In this document: positions 9,311-17,732 of the stretch, in pieces
Layout: every line of letters starts with the position of its first letter
Position numbering within the stretch: the first letter of the stretch is position 1
Source: Comamonadaceae bacterium G21597-S1
Lineage (GTDB): Bacteria > Pseudomonadota > Gammaproteobacteria > Burkholderiales > Burkholderiaceae_C
Direction of reading: 5' to 3'
Assembly: GCA_027214345.1 (NCBI GenBank)
Contig: JAPWHR010000006.1
Location: 1-64,000, forward strand
Length of the DNA: 64,000 nucleotides
Notes under the pieces: generated by a model
What the model was told of the DNA's origin: nothing
Database searches by the model: none
The model's input: the letters and a program-made list of their open reading frames with translations, nothing else
Translations under genes and position numbers: made by a program

Positions 9311-9833
9311 GCGCCGTCTCCGCCTGCATCCGTGCCAGCACCGGGCTGCAGGAATTGCCATGTCCCAGTGCGCGCTTGAGCAACGGGAAGAACTGGCCGC
9401 CGGTGACCGCGATGGCCAGCGCGTCCACGCCCGCTTCGCCGTAGCGATGCAGGGCCTCGTCGTGGGTGGCGGCGAAACCGTCGGCGCGGGTGATGGCCCC
9501 GGCGGCGAAGCGCATGCCCAGGTCGGCGTCGGGCTGCGCGGGGGCGCCGTGCAGCACCGCGGCCAGTTCCGCGGCGCCGATGCCTTCCTCCCGGGCCATG
9601 GCCATGACCAGTTCCAGGCAGGAGCCGCAGTCGGCGAGTCGGGTCGCGGTCAGCCTGGCGGCCCAGAAGGCGCTGGCGGGAAGGGGCTTGCGGTGCATGA
9701 AAAATGTCGTCGCGAGGCCGTACTTGATCGTCATTGCCAGGTCACGGTCCGCCATCGCGTTGATATAAGCCGCATCGTACTGGTAGCGCCGGCCCATGGC
9801 GTCGGCGGCGCGCCGGATGAAGTGGCGGATCAT
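9303..9833 (-). CDS. AhpD-like / carboxymuconolactone decarboxylase family protein
   Basis: A 176-aa all-helical protein with the Cys-x-x-Cys pair of AhpD-like proteins (ADCGSCLELV, residues 69 and 72). Such proteins act as thiol peroxidase partners or as decarboxylases. Here the link to an ECF41 sigma factor suggests it is that factor's dedicated target. Its ATG (9833) overlaps the TGA of the upstream membrane-protein gene as ATGA, and its own end overlaps the sigma gene, so all three are translationally coupled. Substrate unknown. Confidence 0.8.
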   Translation of the reverse strand: MIRHFIRRAADAMGRRYQYDAAYINAMADRDLAMTIKYGLATTFFMHRKPLPASAFWAARLTATRLADCGSCLELVMAMAREEGIGAAELAAVLHGAPAQPDADLGMRFAAGAITRADGFAATHDEALHRYGEAGVDALAIAVTGGQFFPLLKRALGHGNSCSPVLARMQAETARG

Positions 9834-10216
9834 CGGTGAGCCCCCTGGCTGCGGACAGCAAGTGCGATCGCTCCGGGCATCAGGCCGGGAACAACGATGG
9901 CGACAAGGTCGCGCATCGTCGTGGACAGCTCCGCGTCGGACAGTTCGGCCAGATGCAGCAACGCGTGACCACCGAGAAACAGCGCAGGCGCCAGCATCAA
10001 CGAGGCCCGGCCGGGCCCGCGGACCTGCGCGGCCAGCAGCAGGGCCAGTGCGCTGGCCAGGAACGCGATGCCGATGTCGGTCACGAAATGCGCATTGAAA
10101 GCACCGGTCGCAGCCACGCCGGGGACCGTCGTGTACCAGGGCTGCGGCGCGAGCACCATGAACAAGCCGTTGGCACCGTGCCAGAGCGCCAGGCTGAAAA
10201 GCAGAAATCGTGTCAT
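9830..10216 (-). CDS. Small four-helix inner-membrane protein
   Basis: A 128-aa hydrophobic protein with about four membrane segments: near residues 3-22, 44-63, 70-91 and 102-120. It is not a family I can name with confidence; it loosely resembles DoxX-sized membrane proteins. The start at 10216 has a perfect AGGAGG six bases upstream. It is the first gene of the ECF41 operon and sits directly behind the predicted ECF41 promoter, so it is probably part of that regulon. Confidence 0.75.
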   Translation of the reverse strand: MTRFLLFSLALWHGANGLFMVLAPQPWYTTVPGVAATGAFNAHFVTDIGIAFLASALALLLAAQVRGPGRASLMLAPALFLGGHALLHLAELSDAELSTTMRDLVAIVVPGLMPGAIALAVRSQGAHR

Positions 10217-10237
10217 GCAAGAACCTCCTGCATCCGT

Positions 10238-10264
10238 GACGGTGCAGCAGCCCGGGTTGTGACA
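10238..10264 (-). promoter_or_regulatory. Predicted ECF41-dependent promoter
   Basis: On the minus strand, TGTCACA (10264-10258), a spacer of exactly 16 bases, then CGTC (10241-10238). This matches the TGTCACA-N16-CGTC consensus I know for ECF41 sigma factors. It lies about 20 bp upstream of the first gene of an operon encoding an ECF41 factor, implying positive autoregulation. Confidence 0.75.
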
Positions 10265-10372
10265 GGATTTCTGCCAATGCCGCGCGACCAGCCGGATCCG
10301 GCCGCTCCAGCCGGCGGTTGTCGTCGTGCCCCGGCTCCGGATGTCGACAAGCGCCCTGTTCGGCATCGCAAG

Positions 10373-10394
10373 TTACATTTTGGCTGCAATGTAA
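10373..10394. promoter_or_regulatory. Palindromic operator candidate for the TetR regulator
   Basis: TTACATT at 10373-10379 and its exact reverse complement AATGTAA at 10388-10394, separated by 8 bases. It lies about 100 bp upstream of the tetR start in an AT-rich patch that also contains a -10-like CATAAT (about 10408-10413). Length and symmetry suit a TetR dimer. Confidence 0.55.
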
Positions 10395-10495
10395 ATTGTA
10401 AAAACGGCATAATGCGACGCAGACGCAGCATCGGCGCGGCCGGGCAGTCACCGATCCGGTGGCCGCCAGCCCTTGGCCAGCGCCTGGAACACCCC

Positions 10496-11221
10496 ATGCC
10501 AGAGACTCCACAACAAGCGCCGCGTTCGCGGCAACCCCGGCGCAACCAGGCACAGCGCAGCCAGGCGACGCAACAGGACCTGATTGCGGCGACCATCAAG
10601 GTCGTTGCCGAACACGGCCTGGAAAACGCCTCGGCCTTCGAAATCGCCAAGGCGGCCGGCGTGACGCCGGGCGCCGTGCAACACCATTTCGGAACCAAGA
10701 AGGCGCTGATCATGCGCGCGGCAACCGAACTGGTGCATTCCGACGACCACAACGGGAACATGGCGGTATGGCCCAGCCCGTCGCTCCCGTTGCGCGAGCG
10801 GGCCGAGGCGGCGATCACCGCTGCCTGGCAGCTGACCTATGGCCGGCCGAGTTACGTCACCATGTGGAGCATCTTCATGGCCTGCCGTACCGACGCCGAA
10901 CTGCTGCAGCACCTGGCCGTCGAGCGCGAGAACCTGCGTTTGCGCATGGCCGGCGGTTTCCTGCACGCCTTCCCCGAATTGGCCGGTCGCCCGGAGCAGG
11001 AAAACTTCGCCAACCTGGTGTTTTCGGCATTGCGCGGCATGGGGGTGCAGGAGATGTTCCAGCCGCCGGCCAGCTTGTGCGCCGGTCAGCGGGCCGAATT
11101 GGTCGACCTGCTGGTGTTGCGCTGCGAGCGGGCGCTGGCGTCACGGTCGGGCACCCGCACATCCGCTTCCGCCTCCGCGACGGCTCCGGTGCGCCGGGCC
11201 CGGCGCAGCCCGGTGGCCTGA
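10496..11221 (+). CDS. TetR/AcrR family transcriptional regulator
   Basis: A 241-aa regulator. After a basic Arg/Gln-rich leader, residues ~25-75 form the TetR helix-turn-helix (ASAFEIAKAAGVTPGAVQHHFGTKKALIM). The remainder is the ligand-binding helical domain, and a Ser/Ala/Arg-rich tail of ~25 residues is probably disordered. The start was taken as the ATG at 10496; an upstream in-frame ATG at 10412 would fall at or before the likely transcription start. It lies 49 bp upstream of and co-directional with the reductive-dehalogenase-like fusion gene, so it is the obvious candidate to control that gene, with the TTACATT palindrome as operator. Inducer unknown. Confidence 0.88.
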   Translation: MPETPQQAPRSRQPRRNQAQRSQATQQDLIAATIKVVAEHGLENASAFEIAKAAGVTPGAVQHHFGTKKALIMRAATELVHSDDHNGNMAVWPSPSLPLRERAEAAITAAWQLTYGRPSYVTMWSIFMACRTDAELLQHLAVERENLRLRMAGGFLHAFPELAGRPEQENFANLVFSALRGMGVQEMFQPPASLCAGQRAELVDLLVLRCERALASRSGTRTSASASATAPVRRARRSPVA

Positions 11222-11270
11222 CCCGGCCACCACCCACGTCCCTTCTGCTTCTGCCTACGGAAAGACCCCC

Positions 11271-14200
11271 ATGCGCCTGTTTTCCTACCGTGACCGCCCG
11301 GTGCACCTGGGCCCGTATCCGCTCGAACGCCTGACCCGCAGCGACGCGGCGTCCGACCTGTCCGGCGTCGCGGCCATGCAGGCCTTGTCGTTCGACGATC
11401 CGAACCCCGAGTCGCTGAACCATGCCATGGCCCGTTACATCGGCATGTTCGACCTGGTGCGCGACGGCACGGTCAACGCCGAGCCCGGCGAAGTGCCCGA
11501 CGACCCGCAGCAGCGCAGCGACCATCTCAAGGCGGCAGGGTATTACTTCGACGCGTCGATGATGGCGATCGGCCGCCTGCCGGCGGCCGCCATCCTGGCC
11601 GAACCGATTCGCAACCCGATGGTCAAGGCCATCGGCGAGGAACTGGCGCAAAGCCAGCCCAAGAGCTTTGCCGCCGGCATGGACATGATCCTGGCCGACG
11701 TGATGGAGTCGGCGCGTACCGTGCACGGCCCCGTCGACCACCACGACCATGTGGTGCTGATCCTGGTCGAATACCCGCGCGATCCGAAACCCGGCGAGCC
11801 CGGTTGCGACTGGATCGTCGGCACCCAGGCCCAGCGCGCCGCGGTGTTGTCGGCGCAGACCGCGGTGTTGCTGTCGACCTATCTGCGCATGCTCGGCCAC
11901 GAGGCGCGTGCGCACAGCGCGACCTGCAGCGACCTGGACCTGGGCAAGCTGGCCGTGGCCTGCGGCCTGGCCCATGCCGATGGCACCAACCCCTATGTCG
12001 GCAGGCGATACGGCCTGGCCGCGGTCAGCACCACGTTCTCGATGGCGCCGGACCGGCCGCTGGCCCCGGCCGCGCAGCAGCAGCGCTGGCAGTCGCATGG
12101 GCCGGCCTGGTGGCTGGGCAAGGGCACGCTGAAGAACGCGTTCAACCGCGAGGCCTTCAAGGACCGCGATTTCCGCCAGGGCGCGTATCCGTTCGAGAAA
12201 CTCAAGCGGGTCGACGAGCCCACGACCTTCATCGACCATGAACGGGTGCCGCGGTTCCCCAAGCGGGCCGACTTCTTCGCCCGCTCCCTGTTCGGCGACC
12301 TGGGCAAGGCCGTGCAGGATGCCGCCAAGGGTGGGCACTACGTGCTCAAGAGCCCGATCGGTGCCTGCGCGCGGCGCGCGCTCGGCGCCTTGTTGCTGCT
12401 GCAGTTCGGCGAGGCACGCGGGCCGGTGGCGGCCAGCACGCGTGATCCGCAGCGCAATGCCGACAACCTCAAGGCCGCGTCGTATTACATGGGCGTCGAT
12501 GCGGTCGGCCTGTGCAAGGTGCCCGAATGGGCCTATTACTCGCACGACGCCGGCGGCAACGTCATGCCGGCCTACCACGCCCATGGCGTCAACCTGCTGC
12601 TCGACCAGGGCCACGAGACCATGGAAGGGGCCAGCGGCGACGACTGGATCGCGGTGGCGCAGAGCATGCGCGCCTACCTGCGGTTCTCGATGCTCGGCGG
12701 CATCATCGGCGAGCAGATCCGCCGGCTGGGGTATTCGGCACGGGTGCACTCGGTGCTCGACGGCGACGTGTTGCAGCCGCCACTGCTGCTGCTCTCCGGC
12801 CTGGGCGAGGTCAGCCGCATCGGCGAGGTCATCCTCAATCCCTACCTGGGCCCGCGGCTCAAGAGCGGCACGGTCACCACCGACCTGCCGATGGCCTTCG
12901 ACAAACCCATCGACTTCGGCCTGCAGACCTTCTGCCAGAACTGCAACAAGTGCGCGCGCGAATGCCCGTCGGGCGCGATCAGCGCCGGTCCCAAGCTGAT
13001 GTACAACGGCTATGAGATCTGGAAGAGCGATGCCGAGAAATGCACGCGGTACCGCATCACGAATGCGGCCGGCGCGATGTGCGGGCGTTGCATGAAGACC
13101 TGTCCGTGGAACCTCGAAGGCCTGTTCGCCGAGAGCGGTTTCCGCTGGCTGGCGATGAACCTGCCGCAAAGCGCGCGCTGGCTGGCCGAACTCGACGACA
13201 AGCTCGACAACGGTTCCATCAACCCGGTCAAGAAGTGGTGGTGGGATGTGGAACTCGACCGCAAGACCGGGCGTTACGTGCGCGCCGCCCAGGCCAACCA
13301 GCGCGGGCTGCAGAAGGACCTGGTGCTCAAATACGAGGAGCAGAGCCTGGCGGTCTATCCGGCCGACCTGATGCCGTCACCGTATCCGGTGACCCATATC
13401 GCCAACCGCGAGGAAGGTATCGAGCGATATCGCAGCATGCTGACGCCGCAGCAGCACAAGGCGCGGATCGCCGCCGGTGACACCGACAACCTGGTGCCGC
13501 AGACCCGGCTGCCCGAAGGTGAGCCGCCGGTGTTCCCGGTCGTGTTGCGGCGGCGCGAAGAAATGGCCGAGGGAGTGGCGAAATACGAGTTCGCTGCCCT
13601 TGACGGCTCGCCACTGCCGCCGTTCGACGCCGGAGCCCACATCGATATCGTCATCGCACCCGAATACCAGCGTCAGTACAGCCTGGCCGGTGATCCGGCC
13701 GATACCAGCAAATACGTGCTGGGCGTGTTACGCGAGCCGGTGGAGTCCGGCGGGCGCGGTGGCTCGCTGCTGATGCACCGCGCGTTCCGCGAAGGGCGCA
13801 AGGTGTTCATCACCAAACCGACGAACCACTTTCCGCTGTACGAGGACGGCACGCTGAGCCTGCTGTTCGCCGGCGGCATCGGTGTGACACCGATGATCGC
13901 GATGGCGCACCGCCTGCATGCGCTGGGCAAGCCGTTTGCGCTGCACTACAGTGCGGCCAGCCGCAAGACCGCCGGTTTCCTGGACGACCTGGCGCAGATG
14001 CCGTGGAAGGACAAGGTGTTCTATCACTTCAAGGACGAAGGTGCGCGCGCCGATCTGCCGGCACTGATGCCGCCCTACGCGGCGGGCGCCCATGTCTACA
14101 CCTGTGGCGCGCCGCGTTACATGGACGGTGTGTTCGAAGCCGGTGCCGCCAAGGGCTGGCCCGAAGAGGCGCTGCACCGCGAATATTTCAGCGTGCCCGA

Positions 14201-14495
14201 GGCAGACGCCTGGGTCAACCACGCGTTCACGCTGCGCCTGCGCCAATCGGACAAGGTGATCGAGGTGCCGCCCGATCGCAGCGCCACCGACGTACTGGCA
14301 CGAGCCGGGATCAAGATCGACACCAAGTGCAGCGATGGCTTGTGCGGTGTGTGTGCCACGCCCTACGACGCCGGCGCATCCGGCGAGGTCGAACACCGCG
14401 ACTTCGTGCTCAGCCGCAAGGAGCGCGAACACAAGGTCATCCTGTGCTGCTCACGGCCCAAGGAGGCCGGCGGCGAACTGGTGGTGGATCTGTAA
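11271..14495 (+). CDS. Self-sufficient reductive dehalogenase-type fusion enzyme (RdhA + flavin reductase + 2Fe-2S)
   Basis: A 1,074-aa soluble protein with no Tat signal. Residues ~1-650 are RdhA-like: two 4Fe-4S clusters fit Cys555, 558, 561, 565 and Cys591, 604, 607, 611, and a B12-binding-type domain lies between ~330 and 550. Residues ~750-970 are a phthalate-dioxygenase-reductase-like module (RQYSL flavin motif near 801, GGIGVTPM near 868, CGAPRYM near 943). Residues ~985-1074 are a plant-type ferredoxin (Cys1020, 1025, 1028 and 1059/1060). This is the layout of the catabolic, oxygen-tolerant dehalogenases BhbA and NpRdhA, which take electrons directly from NADPH. The start ATG has GGAAAG upstream. 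Substrate unknown; a halogenated phenol-like compound is the family precedent. Confidence 0.85.
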   Translation: MRLFSYRDRPVHLGPYPLERLTRSDAASDLSGVAAMQALSFDDPNPESLNHAMARYIGMFDLVRDGTVNAEPGEVPDDPQQRSDHLKAAGYYFDASMMAIGRLPAAAILAEPIRNPMVKAIGEELAQSQPKSFAAGMDMILADVMESARTVHGPVDHHDHVVLILVEYPRDPKPGEPGCDWIVGTQAQRAAVLSAQTAVLLSTYLRMLGHEARAHSATCSDLDLGKLAVACGLAHADGTNPYVGRRYGLAAVSTTFSMAPDRPLAPAAQQQRWQSHGPAWWLGKGTLKNAFNREAFKDRDFRQGAYPFEKLKRVDEPTTFIDHERVPRFPKRADFFARSLFGDLGKAVQDAAKGGHYVLKSPIGACARRALGALLLLQFGEARGPVAASTRDPQRNADNLKAASYYMGVDAVGLCKVPEWAYYSHDAGGNVMPAYHAHGVNLLLDQGHETMEGASGDDWIAVAQSMRAYLRFSMLGGIIGEQIRRLGYSARVHSVLDGDVLQPPLLLLSGLGEVSRIGEVILNPYLGPRLKSGTVTTDLPMAFDKPIDFGLQTFCQNCNKCARECPSGAISAGPKLMYNGYEIWKSDAEKCTRYRITNAAGAMCGRCMKTCPWNLEGLFAESGFRWLAMNLPQSARWLAELDDKLDNGSINPVKKWWWDVELDRKTGRYVRAAQANQRGLQKDLVLKYEEQSLAVYPADLMPSPYPVTHIANREEGIERYRSMLTPQQHKARIAAGDTDNLVPQTRLPEGEPPVFPVVLRRREEMAEGVAKYEFAALDGSPLPPFDAGAHIDIVIAPEYQRQYSLAGDPADTSKYVLGVLREPVESGGRGGSLLMHRAFREGRKVFITKPTNHFPLYEDGTLSLLFAGGIGVTPMIAMAHRLHALGKPFALHYSAASRKTAGFLDDLAQMPWKDKVFYHFKDEGARADLPALMPPYAAGAHVYTCGAPRYMDGVFEAGAAKGWPEEALHREYFSVPEADAWVNHAFTLRLRQSDKVIEVPPDRSATDVLARAGIKIDTKCSDGLCGVCATPYDAGASGEVEHRDFVLSRKEREHKVILCCSRPKEAGGELVVDL

Positions 14496-14565
14496 GGCGT
14501 CCGTGTGCCCGCAGGCGCGCCGGTGCGCACGGCGTTTCGGCAGCACCGGCTCGGGCAGGAGGTGC

Positions 14566-14835
14566 TCAGCGTCGGCGCGACGTGGACAGATACCGGCGCA
14601 TGAACTGGCCGATGAAAGCGAGCCCGAGCACCAGCGAGAACCAGCCCACCACCGACGCGCCGGCCATCAGCTCCTGGACGCTGGAGGAGCGGGCGACATA
14701 CGGCGCGAGCAGGATCACGGCGCCGATCAGCGCGCACAACACGCCCTTGATCAGCAGGTCCTTGTTGGCCTTGTCGTTGGCCAGCCGGTTGGCGGCGTTG
14801 TCGGGTTTCTGGGTCGGTGGAGGAGGCAGGGGCAT
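14566..14835 (-). CDS. Small two-helix membrane protein
   Basis: An 89-aa protein: a Pro-rich, charged N-terminus (residues 1-28), two membrane segments at about 29-47 and 57-76, and a basic C-terminus (RRYLSTSRRR). It follows the pirin gene by 32 bp on the same strand and may be co-transcribed. Not a family I can name. The 70-bp gap to the convergent dehalogenase gene shows no T-tract terminator. Confidence 0.65.
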   Translation of the reverse strand: MPLPPPPTQKPDNAANRLANDKANKDLLIKGVLCALIGAVILLAPYVARSSSVQELMAGASVVGWFSLVLGLAFIGQFMRRYLSTSRRR

Positions 14836-14867
14836 GGTGCAGTGTCGCAGGTCGGGCCGCAACCGGC

Positions 14868-15779
14868 TCAAGACGGCAGCGGGATGAACTCGATCTCGTC
14901 GCCGGGCACCTTCGGGAAACGGCCTTCGCGCCAGTCCTGCTTGGCCTGTTCGATGCGTTCCTTGCGGCTGGAGACGAAATTCCATTCGAGGTAGCGGTGG
15001 CCGAGTGGCTCGCCGCCGATGATGGCCACCCGCGCGGCCTCGCGTGCGTGCACCGTGGCACGTGCGCCGCCGCCGCGCAGCACGGCCATGGTATGGGGTT
15101 CGACGTCGGTGCTGCCCACGCGCACCCGGCCCTGTGCCACGTAGATCGCGCGTTGCGGCGCCTCGGGAAGCACCAGCGACTGACCCGGCTGCAACTCGGC
15201 CTCGACATACAGGGTCTGTGCAAACACCTTGACCGGCGAGGTCGCGCCGTAGGCCTTGCCCATCATCACCCGCAGCGCGACGCCATCGACCGTCAGCGCC
15301 GGGATGTCTGCGGCGGGCGTGTGGTGGAACGCGGGATCCGTTTCCTCGTCCGCCTGCGGCAACGCCAGCCACAACTGCAGGCCGTGCAGGCGGCGTTCGA
15401 GCCGGGTGGCCTCGGGGCGTTCACGCTCCGAATGCACGATGCCGCGTCCGGCCACCATCAGGTTGATGTCGCCCGGGCGGATCGCCTGCACGCTGCCCAG
15501 CGAATCGCGGTGCAGGATCTCGCCTTCGAACAGGTACGACACCGTGGCGAGATTCACGTGCGGGTGCGGGCGCACGTTGGGGCCGGGGCCGGCCGGCAGG
15601 GTCACCGGGCCGAAATGGTCGAAGAATACCCAGGGACCGACCGACTTGCGGCCGATGACGGGCAGGCAGCGGCGCACCGAAAAGCCCCCCAGGTCCTTGT
15701 CGCGCGGCTGTATCAGTTGCTCGACGACGGCGCATTCGGGCGTATCGGTGGCCCGGCAATCCGGCTCGGTGATGGTCAT
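14868..15779 (-). CDS. Pirin family protein
   Basis: A 303-aa bicupin. The pirin signature is present at residues ~70-120: HPHVNLATVSYLFEGEILHR, then DS.G, the GD.N.M motif and AGRGIVHSE, giving the His/His/His/Glu metal ligands of the N-terminal cupin. The C-terminal cupin includes VLRGGGARATVHA. Bacterial pirins bind iron; some act as quercetin dioxygenases and others as redox sensors. The ATG at 15779 has AGGAGA upstream. No neighbour fixes its role. Confidence 0.9.
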   Translation of the reverse strand: MTITEPDCRATDTPECAVVEQLIQPRDKDLGGFSVRRCLPVIGRKSVGPWVFFDHFGPVTLPAGPGPNVRPHPHVNLATVSYLFEGEILHRDSLGSVQAIRPGDINLMVAGRGIVHSERERPEATRLERRLHGLQLWLALPQADEETDPAFHHTPAADIPALTVDGVALRVMMGKAYGATSPVKVFAQTLYVEAELQPGQSLVLPEAPQRAIYVAQGRVRVGSTDVEPHTMAVLRGGGARATVHAREAARVAIIGGEPLGHRYLEWNFVSSRKERIEQAKQDWREGRFPKVPGDEIEFIPLPS

Positions 15780-15966
15780 GGTGCAGGTCTCCTGTTCATG
15801 CGGGCTGACGGGGCGACGCCGCAGGGACGCGGCTTGCGCGCGCGGCGTGGCGCGGTCGCGCGACGGCCGGCGCAGCCCCGGCCGGCTTGGGGTATTGTGG
15901 TCGATTGCGCATAATCAGTCGAAACACCGTGGGCATGGGCACCATGGCAGCAACAGGAGGATGGGC

Positions 15967-16314
15967 ATGTCGATCAGCGAAGAATTGGGAAAACTGGGTG
16001 AACTGCACGAGCGTGGCGTGTTGACGGACGAGGAGTTCGCCCGTGCCAAGTCGCGGCTCATCGGTGCCGACGGAGGCCCGGGCGCGTCGGCATCCGCGTC
16101 GACGGGCTCGTCCCGTCCGCCGTTCGTCACCGGTTTCAATGCGCTGCGCCGTAGCACCACTGACCGCTGGCTGGGCGGCGTCTGCGGCGGCATCGCACCG
16201 GCGCTGGGCCTGGAGTCCTGGGTTCTTCGCCTGTTGATCGCGGTGTTGACCCTGTTCGGCGGGTTCGGCGTGATCGTCTACCTGCTGCTGTGGATCTTCG
16301 TACCGTCGGAGTAG
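15967..16314 (+). CDS. SHOCT and PspC domain membrane protein
   Basis: A 115-aa protein. Residues ~1-28 form a SHOCT-type helix (ELGKLGELHERGVLTDEEFARAKSRL), followed by a Ser/Ala/Gly linker and a PspC-like domain from ~55 (DRWLGGVCGGIAPALGLESWVLRLL) with one strongly hydrophobic segment at ~85-111. It is likely a small envelope protein linked to phage-shock-type stress. The AGGAGG at 15955-15960 touches the first ATG (15961), so the second ATG at 15967, six bases away, is the better start. Confidence 0.8.
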   Translation: MSISEELGKLGELHERGVLTDEEFARAKSRLIGADGGPGASASASTGSSRPPFVTGFNALRRSTTDRWLGGVCGGIAPALGLESWVLRLLIAVLTLFGGFGVIVYLLLWIFVPSE

Positions 16315-16428
16315 GGCGCGGTCGGACGGACTGGCGCGGAACGTCGCCACCGGGTTTGATCCTGCTCAAGTCCGCCGCGGCGCGCGCGCGCGATGCTCAG
16401 GGCCTGTTCCCGTTTCGGAAGTCTGCAC

Positions 16429-16905
16429 ATGTACAAGCACATCCTGGTTCCCGTCGACGGCAGTCCCACGTCGAACGCTGGTCTGGCAGAGGCCGTCAAG
16501 CTCGCGAAAGGACTCGGGGCCCGGATCCGGCTGCTGCATGTGGTCGATGAAATGCCGATGGCGGTCTCGGCCGAAGGGTTCGGCGGGATGTCGATCGATC
16601 TGCTGGGTTTGTTGCGTGAAGCCGGTGAGCAGGTACTTTCGCAGGCCAAGTCCCAGGTGGAAGCGGCCGGCGTGCCGGTCGACGTGGTGCTGGTCGACAG
16701 CCTCAGCGGTCGTCTCAGCGATCACGTCACTGCGCAGGCCCGGTCATGGCCGGCCGATCTGATCGTGATCGGCACGCACGGCCGGCGCGGTATCGGCCGC
16801 ATGGTGCTGGGCAGCGATGCGGAACAAGTGTTGCGGCACGCGCCGGTTCCGGTGTTGCTGTTTCGCATGCCCGCCGCCACGCCGGAACCGGATTCCGCGG
16901 CCTGA
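16429..16905 (+). CDS. Universal stress protein (UspA family)
   Basis: A 158-aa UspA-fold protein: N-terminal YKHILVPVDGS and the ATP-binding signature GTHGRRGIGRMVLGS near residues 119-133, which marks the ATP-binding subgroup, followed by HAPVPVLLFR. Such cytoplasmic dimers aid survival under stress. The ATG at 16429 begins the conserved core and has GGAAG upstream; 12 upstream in-frame codons do not fit the family. Convergent with the alpha/beta hydrolase gene. Confidence 0.92.
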   Translation: MYKHILVPVDGSPTSNAGLAEAVKLAKGLGARIRLLHVVDEMPMAVSAEGFGGMSIDLLGLLREAGEQVLSQAKSQVEAAGVPVDVVLVDSLSGRLSDHVTAQARSWPADLIVIGTHGRRGIGRMVLGSDAEQVLRHAPVPVLLFRMPAATPEPDSAA

Positions 16906-16929
16906 ACGGCAACGCGCCATCGGCCGCCG

Positions 16930-17703
16930 TCAGCGCGCGAGCACGCGTTGCACGGCCTCGAAGAACGCCTGCGGCTTGTCCGCGTGGACCCAGTGCGCGG
17001 CACCGTCGATGACCTCGATCTCGACACGCGGGAACATCGGCCGGAATGCCTGCGTGTCGCCACCGGGCACGTAGTCCGACAAGGCGCCGGCAATCGCCGC
17101 GGTCGGCTTGTCGAAGACCCGCTTTTGCAGTTCGGCGGGAAAACCGGTCAGGTCCAGCATCGACGCGGAGATCGCCGCCAGGTTGATGCGCCAGTCGAAA
17201 TGGTCGTTGCGCGGCACCAGGTTCTGCACCAGGAACGGTGCGACGCTGGCATCGGGCAGCAGCGCCTGCAGCTGGCGCTGCACCTCGCCGCGGCTGGCCG
17301 CGGCCATCAGGTCGATGCCGCGCATGGCCTGGGCGTAGCTGCTCAGCGAGTCATGGTAGGAACGCGGCGCGATGTCGACCACGAGCAGTCGATCGACCCG
17401 ATCGGGAAACGCCAGTGCCAGTGCCATCGCGGTCTTGCCGCCCATGCTGTGGCCCATGATGGTGACGGCGCCCAGGTCATGTTGTTCGATGTAGTGCCGC
17501 ACGTCGTCCGCCATCTCGGTGTAGGTCATCGTGTCGGCCCACGGCGAGGCACCATGGTTGCGCAGGTCCAGCGCATGCACGGCATATTGGTCGGCCAGCT
17601 TGCGCGCCATGCTGCGCCAGTTGGTTGCCGAGCCGAACAGGCCGTGCAGGATCAGCAGCGGCGGGCCGTTGCCGGTGATGTCCGATGCGAGGTTCAATGC
17701 CAT
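16930..17703 (-). CDS. Alpha/beta hydrolase (YbfF-like esterase)
   Basis: A 257-aa hydrolase: oxyanion region LHGLFGSATNW, nucleophile Ser86 in GHSMGG, and a terminal catalytic His in GAAHWVHADKP. The LHGLFG...LDLRNHG pattern fits the YbfF/abhydrolase-11 esterases. It follows rsmI by 29 bp on the same strand, so the two may share a transcript. Natural substrate unknown. Confidence 0.88.
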   Translation of the reverse strand: MALNLASDITGNGPPLLILHGLFGSATNWRSMARKLADQYAVHALDLRNHGASPWADTMTYTEMADDVRHYIEQHDLGAVTIMGHSMGGKTAMALALAFPDRVDRLLVVDIAPRSYHDSLSSYAQAMRGIDLMAAASRGEVQRQLQALLPDASVAPFLVQNLVPRNDHFDWRINLAAISASMLDLTGFPAELQKRVFDKPTAAIAGALSDYVPGGDTQAFRPMFPRVEIEVIDGAAHWVHADKPQAFFEAVQRVLAR

Positions 17704-17732
17704 GCGGCGAGCCTACCAGATGCGGTTCGCGT

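Noticed and set aside
10412-10495. Earlier TetR start at 10412
   Set aside because: The added 28 residues are not TetR-like and the codon lies at or upstream of the likely transcription start near the -10-like CATAAT.
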